From Tragulus kanchil (taxonomy: Eukaryota; Chordata; Mammalia; Artiodactyla; Tragulidae), in the NCBI GenBank assembly GCA_022376925.1, contig JAIOJX010000032.1, forward strand, positions 97,208,794 to 97,272,793: a stretch of 64,000 nucleotides of DNA. The letters are read 5' to 3'. The translations under genes and the position numbers were made by a program. Below the pieces are notes generated by a model. That model had not been told where the DNA came from and did not search any database. It saw nothing but the letters and a program-made list of their open reading frames with translations. Below, piece after piece: positions 11,640 through 23,689 of this stretch (positions are counted from its first letter, which is position 1; each line of letters begins with the position of its first letter).

Positions 11640-13107
11640 AAAATAAAATATTGTTGAACCTACCACCAAACAGTAGAACTAGAAGGCTGGTGTTCACCCA
11701 TGTGTTCCTCTTCTTTCTTTCCCTCTCCATCCCCAGCCAAATTAATGCTTCCCAAATGCTGTTGACTCTCGCAATGTTTATTCCCTGCTTTTAATATACA
11801 GTATGCACACCCACACATGCATACATACACTTGCCTTTATTATATTATAGAGATTCATCCCTCAGATGCATATGGCTATAGTTTATTCCTTTCACTACTG
11901 ACTTCCTTGTATTGTGTAACTATCTTACCATGGATTTAGACATTCTGCTACCAGCTGGGATAGGGGTTTTCCTTGGCTATGTACTCTAGAAAGAACTCTG
12001 ATTTTTTTTTTTCCCTTCTCCAATTTCAAATCTCCCACCAACTCTTTGAGCTGGATATGATTATCTTCACTTTATGGAAACTCAGAGAGGATAAGAAACT
12101 TTCCTACTGTCATATAGCCAGAGAGTAACAGAGCCAGGATTTTATTCAAGACTCTGTGACCTCAGAGCCTACAGTGGCACTTCCTCCCTTCCTTGGAGAA
12201 TGGGTCCTTCTCTCAATCCAGTGTGTTCTAGGCTCAGGAGACTCCCTCAGCTCACTTTTGGTCATTCTAACTCCCTGTGAGTCATTGCTGGGGTGAAGAG
12301 AGGATTTCCTGAGCTGCTCCATGCGATATATGTCAAAACATCCTGTTCACTCAGACAATTCCACGGGTAGTAGTCAGCTGCACTAGGAACTTCTAGTTCA
12401 GCCACTTGGGCAGCCACTGGCCCAGCAACCTGCCAGAGTGGATTTTCTTCTTTCCTCCATTTGTGTCCTCAGCTAGGTAATAATGATAATAATAATCCTT
12501 TTTTTTTTTTTTTTGTAAAATGAACTGTACCATTTCCAAAACTCAGTTAGGAAAATAAACACTGTTAGCCCCATTGTGCAGATTAGGAAACCACGCATAG
12601 GGATTCAGGTGACTTGAAAAAAGGATTCCTACTCCAGGGTATGTTCTGTTGGTGGTGGGTTTTTTGTTTGTTTGTTTGTTTTGTATAAGTATGTCCTAGT
12701 TAAATATATCTCACTATGCCAAAGACTTTCTGAAAGCCAAATATTCAAGCCATTCCCTCAACATACTCCTCACAACTCAGGGTGCCGTTATTTCCAAAGG
12801 AAAAATATCAACTTTCTTTTTCTTTCAGCAAAATCAAAGATTTGCTAAATGACCGTCACAGTACAAGAAAGAGGCAGGTGATTATATGCTGTGATTTGAA
12901 CATCTCCTCATTTAATTTGTCTTTCCCACTGTCTGTCAGAGGGCCAGAAGTTCCACGGTTCCTCCATTTGTGCCTTGGTTGTTTGGGGCCTTCAGAAAGT
13001 TTTTATGAAAAGGTGAGATCCAGTATAAGTCCTAGTTTAAAAATAAAAGATGCATTCCAAACTTTAGCTGGGTGTTCTCTCAGTATCATGCTGGAGCACT
13101 AACAGGC
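11640..13107. other. Intergenic sequence with MIR remnants
   Basis: Holds a MIR (12040-12180), a short MIR-like piece (12540-12610), T runs near 12001 and 12499, and a (TTTG)n run near 12660-12682. Open frames here look random. Confidence 0.45.
12040..12180 (+). mobile_element. MIR SINE fragment
   Basis: 'ttatggaaactcagagagg', 'tcatatagccagagagtaac' and 'agagccaggatttta' follow the MIR tail order. Confidence 0.65.
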
Positions 13108-13326
13108 CTGTGTGTGTGTGCTCAGTCACTCAGTCATGTCCAACTCTTTGCACCCGCATGGAGTGTATGTAGCCCACCAGGCTTCTGTGTCCATGGAATT
13201 TTGCATTGAAGGAATACTGGTGTGGGTTGCCATTTCCTACTCCAGGAGATCTCCCTGATCCAGGGATTGAACCTGTGTCTCCTGCATCTCCTGCATTGAA
13301 AGACAGATTCTTTACCACTGAGCTCA
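13108..13326 (-). mobile_element. Bov-tA SINE
   Basis: Antisense Bov-A body ('ctcagtcactcagtcatgtc', 'gaatactggtgtgggttgcc'), then the tRNA head complement ('gattctttaccactgagct'). A small local repeat ('ctcctgcat' twice) sits near 13280. Confidence 0.92.
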
Positions 13327-13679
13327 TAAAAGGCCTTTTGTTGGGTTAATTTTCTAATGTTTGGCATGTTATTTACTATTGTTTGAGGCCCAGAGTCTGT
13401 GGAGAAACATTAAATAGATCTGTTTCTCACTACAGATGCAAGTGATTTTTGTTTCAAAGAAAGATAACCCCAAATATTCTGGTTTCATTGCCCTGTACAA
13501 CATTAAACAATTCTGTCCTGTATTGTGTTTAACTGTGCGGTCTCATTCCAGTGTACTTTCTTCAGTGCATAGAACGAGCTTCATGTGTGTTTCCAAATGA
13601 CCTTTAGTAATCTGCTGGCTCCCTACGAGCTAGATTACTCTTGTGTGCTTGTGCCACTTTATAATTGTTGCTATTCTTT

Positions 13680-14026
13680 TTTAAAGGAAATTTTATAAAT
13701 CAAAGAGTTGATTTACAATGTCATGTTAGTTTTGAGTGTACACCAAAGTGAATCATTTATACATAGACATATATCCACTCGTTTTTAGAGTCTTTTTCCA
13801 TTTAGACCATTACAGAATATTAAGTAGAACTTCCTGTACTATGTAAGTTACCTATTTTGTGTATATTAGTGTGTGTGTGTATGTCAATTCCAGTCTCTCA
13901 GTTTATTCTCTCCCTTACCCCCTGATAATCATGTTTGTTTTCTACATTGTACCTCTATTTCTGTTTTGTAGATAAATTCATTTGTATACCTTTTTTACAT
14001 TCCATGTATATAATTGTTGATATGCT
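13680..14026 (-). mobile_element. L1 3'UTR fragment (L1MA-like)
   Basis: Antisense: 'gttgatttacaatgtcatgt', 'cttcctgtactatgtaa' and 'cccctgataatcatgtttgt'. Same 3'UTR type as at 1138-1462, but an independent, more diverged copy. Confidence 0.75.
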
Positions 14027-15341
14027 GAAAAAATTATTCTTTTACAGTCCAAACTTTTTTAATGCTAAAAATGAGAATTTTCTAGTCATTATCACTCTGT
14101 AAGAGTTACCCTAAAATTACTCTAGTATTAGTGACATAAAACAGCAACCATGTAATTTACTCACAGTGTAGTAAGTAGGTCGGAACTTTGGGAAGGGATT
14201 ACTGAGAAGCTTTTGTTTAGGGTCTCTCATATGGCTTGAGTCAGGGGTCTTCTGAGGCTATAGGCAACGGTCTTGGTTGGTCTGGGTGTCCAGAGTGACT
14301 CATTCCCAGGCTGCAGTTGCTGCTGTGCTGGCTGGGAGCTTGGCTAGAGCTGTCAGCAGGAGCCCCTGTGTGCAGCCTCTGTTCCATGGTGGGCTCAGGG
14401 GTCCAGACTGCTTACAGCATGGCTGACTTCCCCAGGGCACACATTCCAAGAAATCCAGGTAGAGCTTTGTGGCCTTTAGTGACCTGGTCCAAGAAGTGGA
14501 TACCATCACTGCTGCAGGACTTCATGAGTCAAGGGAAGCGAACATAGACCCCGCCTTTTTTTAGGCAGAGTGCCAAGGAATTTTCAGACTATCTCTTAAA
14601 AAGTCACGTGGAAAATCACTTTGAACTTTACAGTGAAAAAGAAACACATTTGTGCTATTAACATTAGCAAAAAGATGGCTGTGGACAAAGAAAAAAAAGA
14701 GGTCAGAGAAGTAGAGGTAGGAAATACAGAAAGGAGGTATTGAATTTAAAATTAGAAAAAAAAAAATGATTGGAAAAGTGATAGGAAGCTTCATTCATTC
14801 ACAGTCATAAGAGGGGAAGGAAGAGACAATTAAAGACAATTCAAATTAAAAATTGAGAAGACTTGGTGGCTGACTGGCCGAGGTCTTCCCTATTAGCTTT
14901 ATAATAAGGAATCTGACTACTCTTTTTTGATGCTTTTAAGCCGCATCCTCCCTCTCCCTCTCCTCCAATATAAGGGCACGCTGGTAAGAAAACCCAGCAC
15001 TCTTCTCTTCAGCACTGGTTGGAAGTTTAAATCATGCATGAGAACCCTCACCCCATCTTCATCCCCAAGGGCCATAAAATTCCAACCAAGTTTCCTGCCC
15101 CTGCCCTCTCTCAAGCCACTTTTGAATGTGCTTGGCAGCCACTCTGATCTCCTCAGAAAGCCTCATTATGTGAGTAGTAAACCTTTATATTGAATAACCC
15201 TTTTAGTGTGTGTACAGTGTCATCACGCTAAGAACCACCATTTAAGTCAGGATCCATCCTTCATCCTCAGACAACCCTGACAAGTTCCCAGTCACACAAA
15301 TATAGTTCCTGAATATAAAAAAATACTAATGCATTTATTAC
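14027..15341. other. Unassigned sequence with possible ancient repeats
   Basis: 14090-14560 resembles an old interspersed repeat ('gacataaaacagcaaccat' with GC-rich 'ggctgggagcttggc' stretches), family unsure. 14870-15250 has LTR-like features (TATA-like 'ccaatataagggcacgctgg', then a 'gtagtaaacctttat' poly-A-signal-like end), but the call is weak. No gene recognised. Confidence 0.25.
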
Positions 15342-17519
15342 CTCCTACATGAGCTGGGTAGGAGGCACTATTATTCTCCCCATTTTCCAAGTGCAGAAAT
15401 GGGCCAGAATAGAGCAGCAGGTGGTAGGGAGAAATTGACTCAGATAAGCTCACTCACTTGAAGTTTGGTTAAGAAGCTGATGGCATCACTAACTAAGAGT
15501 GAGTCTCGAAGAGGGTTGATTTCTATGGGAAGAAAAGCTCAATTTTAGACAAGTTTTATTTCTGATGAAAGGGGCTGTATAAATGACAGTGTCCTCTGGC
15601 AGTTAGAGATAAAGGATTTACTGGGCACCGTGTAAGTGCCAGACTCTAAGTATGTATCCAGCAGAGCTCTGGTAAGAAAACGAGAATTGTAGAATCACCA
15701 ACATAGTGGATGCTAAAGCTGGACTTTAGATCTCAAGAGAAATAGAAGAGTGGAGGCTTATGGACTCATGTTTAGAGCATAAGAGAAGCAGAATGAGCCA
15801 GCAAAGCAGACAGAGAAAGGACAGTGGCCTAAATGTAGCAGGGTACCTGAGTGGGGTCCAAAATATGTTTTTCAGTAAACTGCCATTTTAAAGTGGCCCA
15901 TCTGTCTAGGAAAAGACCTGGACCCCAGGAGAGATCTTTCTATGATCTTAAAGGTACCTCTTCACATGGTGGCCTTTGTAGTTGCACAAACATAAGGCAA
16001 GTGGGCACACAGTATGTGAGGGAATTTTATAATGAAACCTTTTATTTGTTGTTTTGGGATACTGCTCTCCCTTCATATCTGAAGAAGATTGGTAGCTGTA
16101 GGAATATTTGTATAGAGACTCAAGGCAATGAGGTCTTAAGTTTACTTTGAGTATTCAACTGTATTATGGGTTAGAGATGGCTGAACTGAGGTCTACCAGC
16201 AAAAAAGACAGTGAGGGTTGCTTGAAAAAAACATAACTCATGAGCAAATTTCTTCACTGATTGTTGTCATCATTGTTTAGTTGCTAAGTTGTATCTGGCT
16301 CTTTGTGACTCCATGGACTGTAGCCTGTCAGGCTCCTCTGTCCATAGGTTTTCCAAGGCAAGAATACCGGAGTGGGTTGCCATGTCCTTCTCCAGAAGAT
16401 CTTCCCAACCCAGGGATAAAACTGCATCTCCTACATGAGCTGGGTAGGAGGCACTATTATTCTCCCCATTTTCCAAGTGCAGAAATGGGCCAGAATAGAG
16501 CAGCAGGTGGTAGGGAGAAATTGACTCAGATAAGCTCACTCACTTGAAGTTTGGTTAAGAAGCTGATGGCATCACTAACTAAGAGTGAGTCTCGAAGAGG
16601 GTTGATTTCTATGGGAAGAAAAGCTCAATTTTAGACAAGTTTTATTTCTGATGAAAGGGGCTGTATAAATGACAGTGTCCTCTGGCAGTTAGAGATAAAG
16701 GATTTACTGGGCACCGTGTAAGTGCCAGACTCTAAGTATGTATCCAGCAGAGCTCTGGTAAGAAAACGAGAATTGTAGAATCACCAACATAGTGGATGCT
16801 AAAGCTGGACTTTAGATCTCAAGAGAAATAGAAGAGTGGAGGCTTATGGACTCATGTTTAGAGCATAAGAGAAGCAGAATGAGCCAGCAAAGCAGACAGA
16901 GAAAGGACAGTGGCCTAAATGTAGCAGGGTACCTGAGTGGGGTCCAAAATATGTTTTCAGTAAACTGCCATTTTAAAGTGGCCCATCTGTCTAGGAAAAG
17001 ACCTGGACCCCAGGAGAGATCTTTCTATGATCTTAAAGGTACCTCTTCACATGGTGGCCTTTGTAGTTGCACAAACATAAGGCAAGTGGGCACACAGTAT
17101 GTGAGGGAATTTTATAATGAAACCTTTTATTTGTTGTTTTGGGATACTGCTCTCCCTTCATATCTGAAGAAGATTGGTAGCTGTAGGAATATTTGTATAG
17201 AGACTCAAGGCAATGAGGTCTTAAGTTTACTTTGAGTATTCAACTGTATTATGGGTTAGAGATGGCTGAACTGAGGTCTACCAGCAAAAAAGACAGTGAG
17301 GGTTGCTTGAAAAAAACATAACTCATGAGCAAATTTCTTCACTGATTGTTGTCATCATTGTTTAGTTGCTAAGTTGTATCTGGCTCTTTTGTGACTCCAT
17401 GGACTGTAGCCTGTCAGGCTCCTCTGTCCATAGGTTTTCCAAGGCAAGAATACCGGAGTGGGTTGCCATGTCCTTCTCCAGAAGATCTTCCCAACCCAGG
17501 GATAAAAACTGCATCTCCT
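15342..17519. repeat. Tandem duplication 4 (unit about 1087 bp)
   Basis: Copy 1 is 15342-16432 and copy 2 is 16428-17519. The copies abut with a shared 5-base junction (ctcct) and no spacer. Single-base run-length differences occur near 15868/16954 and 16303/17388. Copy 1 ends inside an antisense Bov-tA SINE that continues normally after copy 2. Confidence 0.97.
16268..16432 (-). mobile_element. Bov-tA SINE, cut at duplication junction
   Basis: Antisense Bov-A body ('gttgctaagttgtatctggc', 'cccaacccagggat'). The tRNA head is missing because copy 1 of duplication 4 stops here. Confidence 0.85.
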
Positions 17520-17895
17520 GCATTAGCAAGCAATTTTTTTGTTTGTTTGCTTTTGTTTTCTCTGGGGTGAGGGGGAGGGAGGTGGGTGGGCAGGCCACTT
17601 CTATTGGTCTTTCATTTATCTATTTTCATCCATCTTTGTTCTTTGGCCCATGTGGGCCTCCCATTGCGGTGGCCTCTGTTGTCGCAGAGCCCCAGCTCTG
17701 GGCAGATGCGCTCCAGAACTCCGGCTCAGTAATTGGACACATCGGTCCAGCTGCTCCGTGGCACGTGGGATCTTCCCAGGCTAGGGATCAAACTGGCACC
17801 CCTTGCACTGCAAGGCAGTGTCCTTACCCACTGGACCACCAGGGAAGCCCAGCAAGCAATTTTTTTCTTAACACTAAGCCACCTGGGCAACCTAT
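17354..17895 (-). mobile_element. Bov-tA SINE interrupted by a younger SINE
   Basis: Second copy of the same Bov-tA. It is continuous to 17540, broken by the SINE at 17541-17850, and resumes at 17851 with the head complement ('cttaacactaagccacctgg'). Confidence 0.85.
17541..17850 (-). mobile_element. tRNA-headed SINE, body not Bov-A
   Basis: Flanked by a perfect 16-base target-site duplication, agcaagcaattttttt, at 17525-17540 and 17851-17866. Antisense: T/pyrimidine-rich tail, a body with 'ccacttctattggtctttc' and 'tccggctcagtaattggaca', then the tRNA head complement ending 'accaccagggaagccc'. B-box-like 'gggatcaaac' is near 17785. Confidence 0.9.
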
Positions 17896-18468
17896 TGTTG
17901 ACTGATTATTCACATTCAACATTAACCCTCAGAAGGTACAATGGAAGGGTCATTTCAGTCAACTGTGTGGCCTCTGATTCTGCTGGTGGAATCCTTTGAG
18001 GATGGTTGGAAACACAGATATAGGGCAAGCCTGGCCAAGAATTAACCCTGAGAAGGAGGTGTTGTCCTTCCTTTAAAAAATCTCTGCAGCTTTGAAAGGG
18101 TCTAGAATAGTAAGAATGGCACTAAGGCAGGAGGTGGGCATGAAGGTGACTAGGCAGGACCAGACTGTGATGATGACCCCATGCAGCAGTGTCATAAGCT
18201 AGAAAGCAGAGCCACTCATACACGGATTGAAGCTTCCTTTTCTCCCTTTGAGAGGTTTAGAAATAGCCTGAGTTTCAGAGGAGGACAGCAATTCAGACGG
18301 AAGAAGCAACAATGTGACAGAGGAGCCAAAGCCATGCTCATCACAATGTTTAATCATGAAAATATGACCTTAATTGCAACTCAGGTTGTGGGCTGCAACT
18401 CATGAAATTACAAGGACAAAAAAGGCATATTTATAATAATCCTGCTCCCATCCTTTGAACACTCATTA
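17896..18468. other. Unassigned intergenic sequence
   Basis: No recognised gene or repeat. Confidence 0.4.
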
Positions 18469-19316
18469 TGCACATTGTTTTACACTGATCCTAATACATA
18501 AGAGATGCTCAGTGTATGGTAACTGTGATCAGTTACATTATTATTACTACTAGTATATTGTTGGTTCAAGTGGTTATTAAGTACAGTCCTGATAGAATAA
18601 TTAAGTACTGATGGCACAGTCATCTGTCATTTGACTCTTGTTTCTTAAATGAACTCTGACCAGGGCATGAAGAGCTATTGTTTGAGACACGGAAGGAAAG
18701 GCTTCTGCAAAAGGCATTGTCACAACAAGCAGTTACCCTCCTTGCAGCTGGGACCTTGGTGAAAAGCAGAGGCACATTCTTCACCCTCTAAGGATGGTTG
18801 TTAATGAGGTTCCTGAGTGGTAGCAGGAGATGGCTTTGTCTGCTTATTTTTTACCCTCCTCCCAGCCCAACTCTGGGGGATTCTGCCAAGGAAAAAATAA
18901 TTCCTTGTAAATAGGGGCAGTCTGACAAATCTGTGGGTTTTGAGGAGGAGCCTTCACCCTTGTGGGGTGTCTCCTCTTCCTCCTCCTTTTTCTCATCTTC
19001 CTTCTCTGTCTTACCCAACTCTCTTCATCCTAAAAAGAAACCCCATATTTCTTCATATCCCCATCTATGTGACCTTGGGAGCATTTCCTCACCCCATAGA
19101 TGTTCCACCTTCAGTGACTTTGTGGTTAAGGAGTTTTGGGAAACCCAGGATCCCAAATCACTACCCTTCCTAGAAATTCACAGCACAATTCACCATGTGG
19201 AGAGCTCTGAGAAATCCTGTGGTGAAGTCATCCTTTAACTTTGGTCAGCCAGGGCTTCCTCATCTTCTTTGCTCACAAATGCAATCATATTTTTTTTGCA
19301 ATATTTATTAATATCC

Positions 19317-19440
19317 TTGGAGAAGGAACTGACAACCCACTCCAGTATTCTTGCCTGGGAAATCTCATGGACAGAACAGACTGGTGGGCTACAGTCCATG
19401 GCGTTGCAAGAATAGGACACAACTTAGCAAATAGACCATC
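19317..19440 (+). mobile_element. Bov-tA SINE, head missing
   Basis: Sense Bov-A body only: 'caacccactccagtattctt', 'gggctacagtccatgg' and 'ggacacaact'. The tandem duplicate lies at 20436-20559. Confidence 0.88.
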
Positions 19441-20435
19441 ACTATATTAATATCCATCGTTACTAAACTCCAAAGGATTTGAATCAAGGCATTCCAGGAA
19501 GAGGGAAGAAGTGAAAAGACATAGTGGTATGAAGCAGTTTTGTTTGACATGGTGGGGGCTTTTAAAAAAAAATAATACTTTTTAATTTGCACATTGTTTT
19601 ACACTGATCCTAATACATAAGAGATGCTCAGTGTATGGTAACTGTGATCAGTTACATTATTATTACTACTAGTATATTGTTGGTTCAAGTGGTTATTAAG
19701 TACAGTCCTGATAGAATAATTAAGTACTGATGGCACAGTCATCTGTCATTTGACTCTTGTTTCTTAAATGAACTCTGACCAGGGCATGAAGAGCTATTGT
19801 TTGAGACACGGAAGGAAAGGCTTCTGCAAAAGGCATTGTCACAACAAGCAGTTACCCTCCTTGCAGCTGGGACCTTGGTGAAAAGCAGAGGCACATTCTT
19901 CACCCTCTAAGGATGGTTGTTAATGAGGTTCCTGAGTGGTAGCAGGAGATGGCTTTGTCTGCTTATTTTTTACCCTCCTCCCAGCCCAACTCTGGGGGAT
20001 TCTGCCAAGGAAAAAATAATTCCTTGTAAATAGGGGCAGTCTGACAAATCTGTGGGTTTTGAGGAGGAGCCTTCACCCTTGTGGGGTGTCTCCTCTTCCT
20101 CCTCCTTTTTCTCATCTTCCTTCTCTGTCTTACCCAACTCTCTTCATCCTAAAAAGAAACCCCATATTTCTTCATATCCCCATCTATGTGACCTTGGGAG
20201 CATTTCCTCACCCCATAGATGTTCCACCTTCAGTGACTTTGTGGTTAAGGAGTTTTGGGAAACCCAGGATCCCAAATCACTACCCTTCCTAGAAATTCAC
20301 AGCACAATTCACCATGTGGAGAGCTCTGAGAAATCCTGTGGTGAAGTCATCCTTTAACTTTGGTCAGCCAGGGCTTCCTCATCTTCTTTGCTCACAAATG
20401 CAATCATATTTTTTTTGCAATATTTATTAATATCC

Positions 20436-20559
20436 TTGGAGAAGGAACTGACAACCCACTCCAGTATTCTTGCCTGGGAAATCTCATGGACAGAACAGAC
20501 TGGTGGGCTACAGTCCATGGCGTTGCAAGAATAGGACACAACTTAGCAAATAGACCATC
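20436..20559 (+). mobile_element. Bov-tA SINE, duplicate copy
   Basis: Second tandem copy of the element at 19317-19440. Confidence 0.88.
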
Positions 20560-20854
20560 ACTATATTAATATCCATCGTTACTAAACTCCAAAGGATTTG
20601 AATCAAGGCATTCCAGGAAGAGGGAAGAAGTGAAAAGACATAGTGGTATGAAGCAGTTTTGTTTGACAGGGTTGTAGCTGGGGAAAATATTAAAGAAATA
20701 TATATGCCTTGTGTTCACAGAAAAGAAGAGAGAAAAGATCTAATCCTCAGGAATGAGTTTCATGAAGGCACCTACAAATGCTAGTCTGAAAGCAAGTAGG
20801 GATGGAAGGTGGATGGAAGTTATATTGCCAGCTCCTCATTAAGCCTTAAAAGTC

Positions 20855-21021
20855 ACATCCTACTGTGTGTGACCCTATGGAATTCCATGGAATTCCCCAG
20901 GCAAGAATACTGGAGTGGGTAACTATTCCCTCCTCCAGGGGATCTTCCTGACCCAGGGATTGAATGTGGGTCTCCTGCATTGCAGGTAAATTCTTTATCA
21001 TCTGGGCCACCAGGGAAACCC
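20855..21021 (-). mobile_element. Bov-tA SINE
   Basis: Antisense: 'ggcaagaatactggagtggg', 'tcctgacccagggattgaa' and 'gggccaccagggaaacccc'. The Bov-A end is shortened, with a small local 'ggaattccat' repeat. Confidence 0.9.
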
Positions 21022-21424
21022 CATATATGTTTCTTATATCTTGGAGGTGAATTGGAAAATTGTGATGGATGTACATGGCAGTGAAATTGGAGCGAAGAAC
21101 TAAGTTGTATGCTATATATTTGAATTTTATTCTCATTGGTACTTTTCCACTTTTGTCTCATCATGGAACACATACAAAATCAGAGTTTGTTTTGTTTCCT
21201 ATGGCACAGTGGAGTGAATTGAAGAAGATGCCTGGTACGGGGATGAAGGGACTCATAGCCATTTGTGACACAGCATTGTTTCCTGATGCTATTGGGGAAT
21301 GCTGTTCTAGGTGACAGAAAATAATAGAAGAGCTTTAGGCAGGTAGATAAACTGGTTAGGCTTACATAGGAGATCCCTCAGTGGCTTTAACCAAGACCCA
21401 GAAAGATCAGAAGCAGCTATCCTA

Positions 21425-21707
21425 ACTGCCCAAACTTGACTTGGTTCCCCTACTGCAGGATCTTTTGCATACATTCCCTTCTGCCTTAAAGTGTTCCCTC
21501 TGTCATCGCTGGTATTCACTTTATTGTCTACTCGTCCTTCTGATCATGACTTAAACATCACTTTTCCAAGGACACTGTCCTCATTCCTCAAACTCAGGTC
21601 TGCTTTACCACATCTTCATATATATTTTCCTCCATGCCACTAAATTTAATTTACAGCTGTGTCTTTGTGTCATTACACGGCTAACTCGAAACTATACCAC
21701 ACATTTA
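21425..21707 (+). mobile_element. L2 LINE 3' fragment
   Basis: Resembles the L2 3' end: 'cttttgcatacattcccttc', 'atgacttaaacatcactttt' and 'tgtgtctttgtgtcattac'. Diverged; the L2-like signal may extend into 21708-21880. Confidence 0.5.
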
Positions 21708-22322
21708 TAACATTGCTTTCCCACCTGGCAAGCCCTCCTATCGCCACATGCTCAGTCAAATCATAGCCATCCTTCCAACTCTTCCTGGAGTTCTCTTTCC
21801 CATGAATCTCTCCACTTGAAAGTAATTGTGCCCCTCTTCTCTGATTATCTCCACGTGTGGTTTCTGGACACCTCTGATGGCTTTGTAGAAAAGACATCAG
21901 AGAACTTTCTGCCTACCACTGTTTTCTGGAACGTGCCCTGCTTGTCCTCCGACTCCAGTCACATAGTTCCTGTGGGACCTGCCATGTGACATGAATGTGA
22001 TTCCACTCAAGACTCCAGCTCCAGGGGTTAGCAGGGCAGATGCTTGAACTCTGGGCCAGTGAGCCCATACATTGTGATTTTAGGTTGGGGTTAGAAAGAG
22101 TTCTTTCAGCCTGTCTCATTTAAGATGTATGACTCTGGAGTTCTGAAGGGCCATGGTTTTGTTTTGTGTAAATCATGGGCTTCCAGTAAAAGGAAAGAAT
22201 GAAACTGTACACAGAAGCAGAGACAAGATGCTGTCTCATCAGCCCTGGAGCCTTTGGTTCCAGTCACTCCTGAGTCCCAACTATATCTAACCTTTGCCTA
22301 GCCTTGGAGCTGTGAGATATCC

Positions 22323-22551
22323 ATGTGTGCATTCTAAGTTGCTTCAGTTGTGTCCAAATTTTTGAAATCCCGTAGACTGTAGCCCTCCAGGCTCCTCTAA
22401 TCATGGAATTCTCCAGGCAAGAATACTGGTGTGGATGACCATGCCCTCCTCCCTGGGACCTTCTCAACCCAGGGATCAAACCCACCTCTCTTATGTCTCC
22501 TGTATCAACAGCAGGGTTCTTTACCACTATCACCACATGGGAAGATACTCC
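22323..22551 (-). mobile_element. Bov-tA SINE
   Basis: Antisense, diverged: 'agttgcttcagttgtgtcc', 'ggcaagaatactggtgtgg' and 'caacccagggatcaaac'. Further copies through the tandem duplications lie at 23461-23689 (full) and 24729-24797 (head part only). Confidence 0.88.
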
Positions 22552-23460
22552 CAATACTTCTTTCACTCTTTCACCAAGAACATAAACTAATTAATATATC
22601 TGCATGTCTTTTGAGAGTTCCTGAGATGCCATTCATTGCTTGAATTCAGGACAACCAGGATAGAGAACGTTAAAACTACATGAAGCCTCCAAGATTTTAA
22701 CATATAGTTTGTAAAATTCATTTATCATAGTCTCCACTGGAGAGAGCACACTATAATGGGAAGATTATGGACTTTAGAGTCAGACTTGGGTTTGAGGCTA
22801 CTTTGGATTCCTTTCCCATGAAAATTTACTCTACCACTGAAATATTTTAACATTGCTTTCCCACCTGGCAAGCCCTCCTATCGCCACATGCTCAGTCAAA
22901 TCATAGCCATCCTTCCAACTCTTCCTGGAGTTCTCTTTCCCATGAATCTCCACTTGAAAGTAATTGTGCCCTTCTCTGATTATCTCCACGTGTGGTTTCT
23001 GGACACCTCTGATGGCTTTGTAGAAAAGACATCAGAGAACTTTCTGCCTACCACTGTTTTCTGGAACGTGCCCTGCTTGTCCTCCGACTCCAGTCACATA
23101 GTTCCTGTGGGACCTGCCATGTGACATGAATGTGATTCCACTCAAGACTCCAGCTCCAGGGGTTAGCAGGGCAGATGCTTGAACTCTGGGCCAGTGAGCC
23201 CATACATTGTGATTTTAGGTTGGGGTTAGAAAGAGTTCTTTCAGCCTGTCTCATTTAAGATGTATGACTCTGGAGTTCTGAAGGGCCATGGTTTTGTTTT
23301 GTGTAAATCATGGGCTTCCAGTAAAAGGAAAGAATGAAACTGTACACAGAAGCAGAGACAAGATGCTGTCTCATCAGCCCTGGAGCCTTTGGTTCCAGTC
23401 ACTCCTGAGTCCCAACTATATCTAACCTTTGCCTAGCCTTGGAGCTGTGAGATATCCATG

Positions 23461-23689
23461 TGTGCATTCTAAGTTGCTTCAGTTGTGTCCAAATTTTTGA
23501 AATCCCGTAGACTGTAGCCCTCCAGGCTCCTCTAATCATGGAATTCTCCAGGCAAGAATACTGGTGTGGATGACCATGCCCTCCTCCCTGGGACCTTCTC
23601 AACCCAGGGATCAAACCCACCTCTCTTATGTCTCCTGTATCAACAGCAGGGTTCTTTACCACTATCACCACATGGGAAGATACTCCCAA
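23461..23689 (-). mobile_element. Bov-tA SINE, duplicate copy
   Basis: Second copy of the element at 22323-22551, carried by duplication 6. Its head part from 23620 is also the start of duplication 7. Confidence 0.88.

Larger units (their letters stand above)
18469..20668. repeat. Tandem duplication 5 (unit 1081 bp)
   Basis: Copy 1 is 18469-19549 and copy 2 is 19588-20668, with a 38-base spacer rich in A/T runs. The offset is constant (1119) throughout, so there are no indels. The unit holds a partial Bov-tA. Confidence 0.97.

Noticed and set aside
17366..17905. A 179-codon frame
   Set aside because: It spans an antisense Bov-tA and the nested SINE, with no start context or domain.
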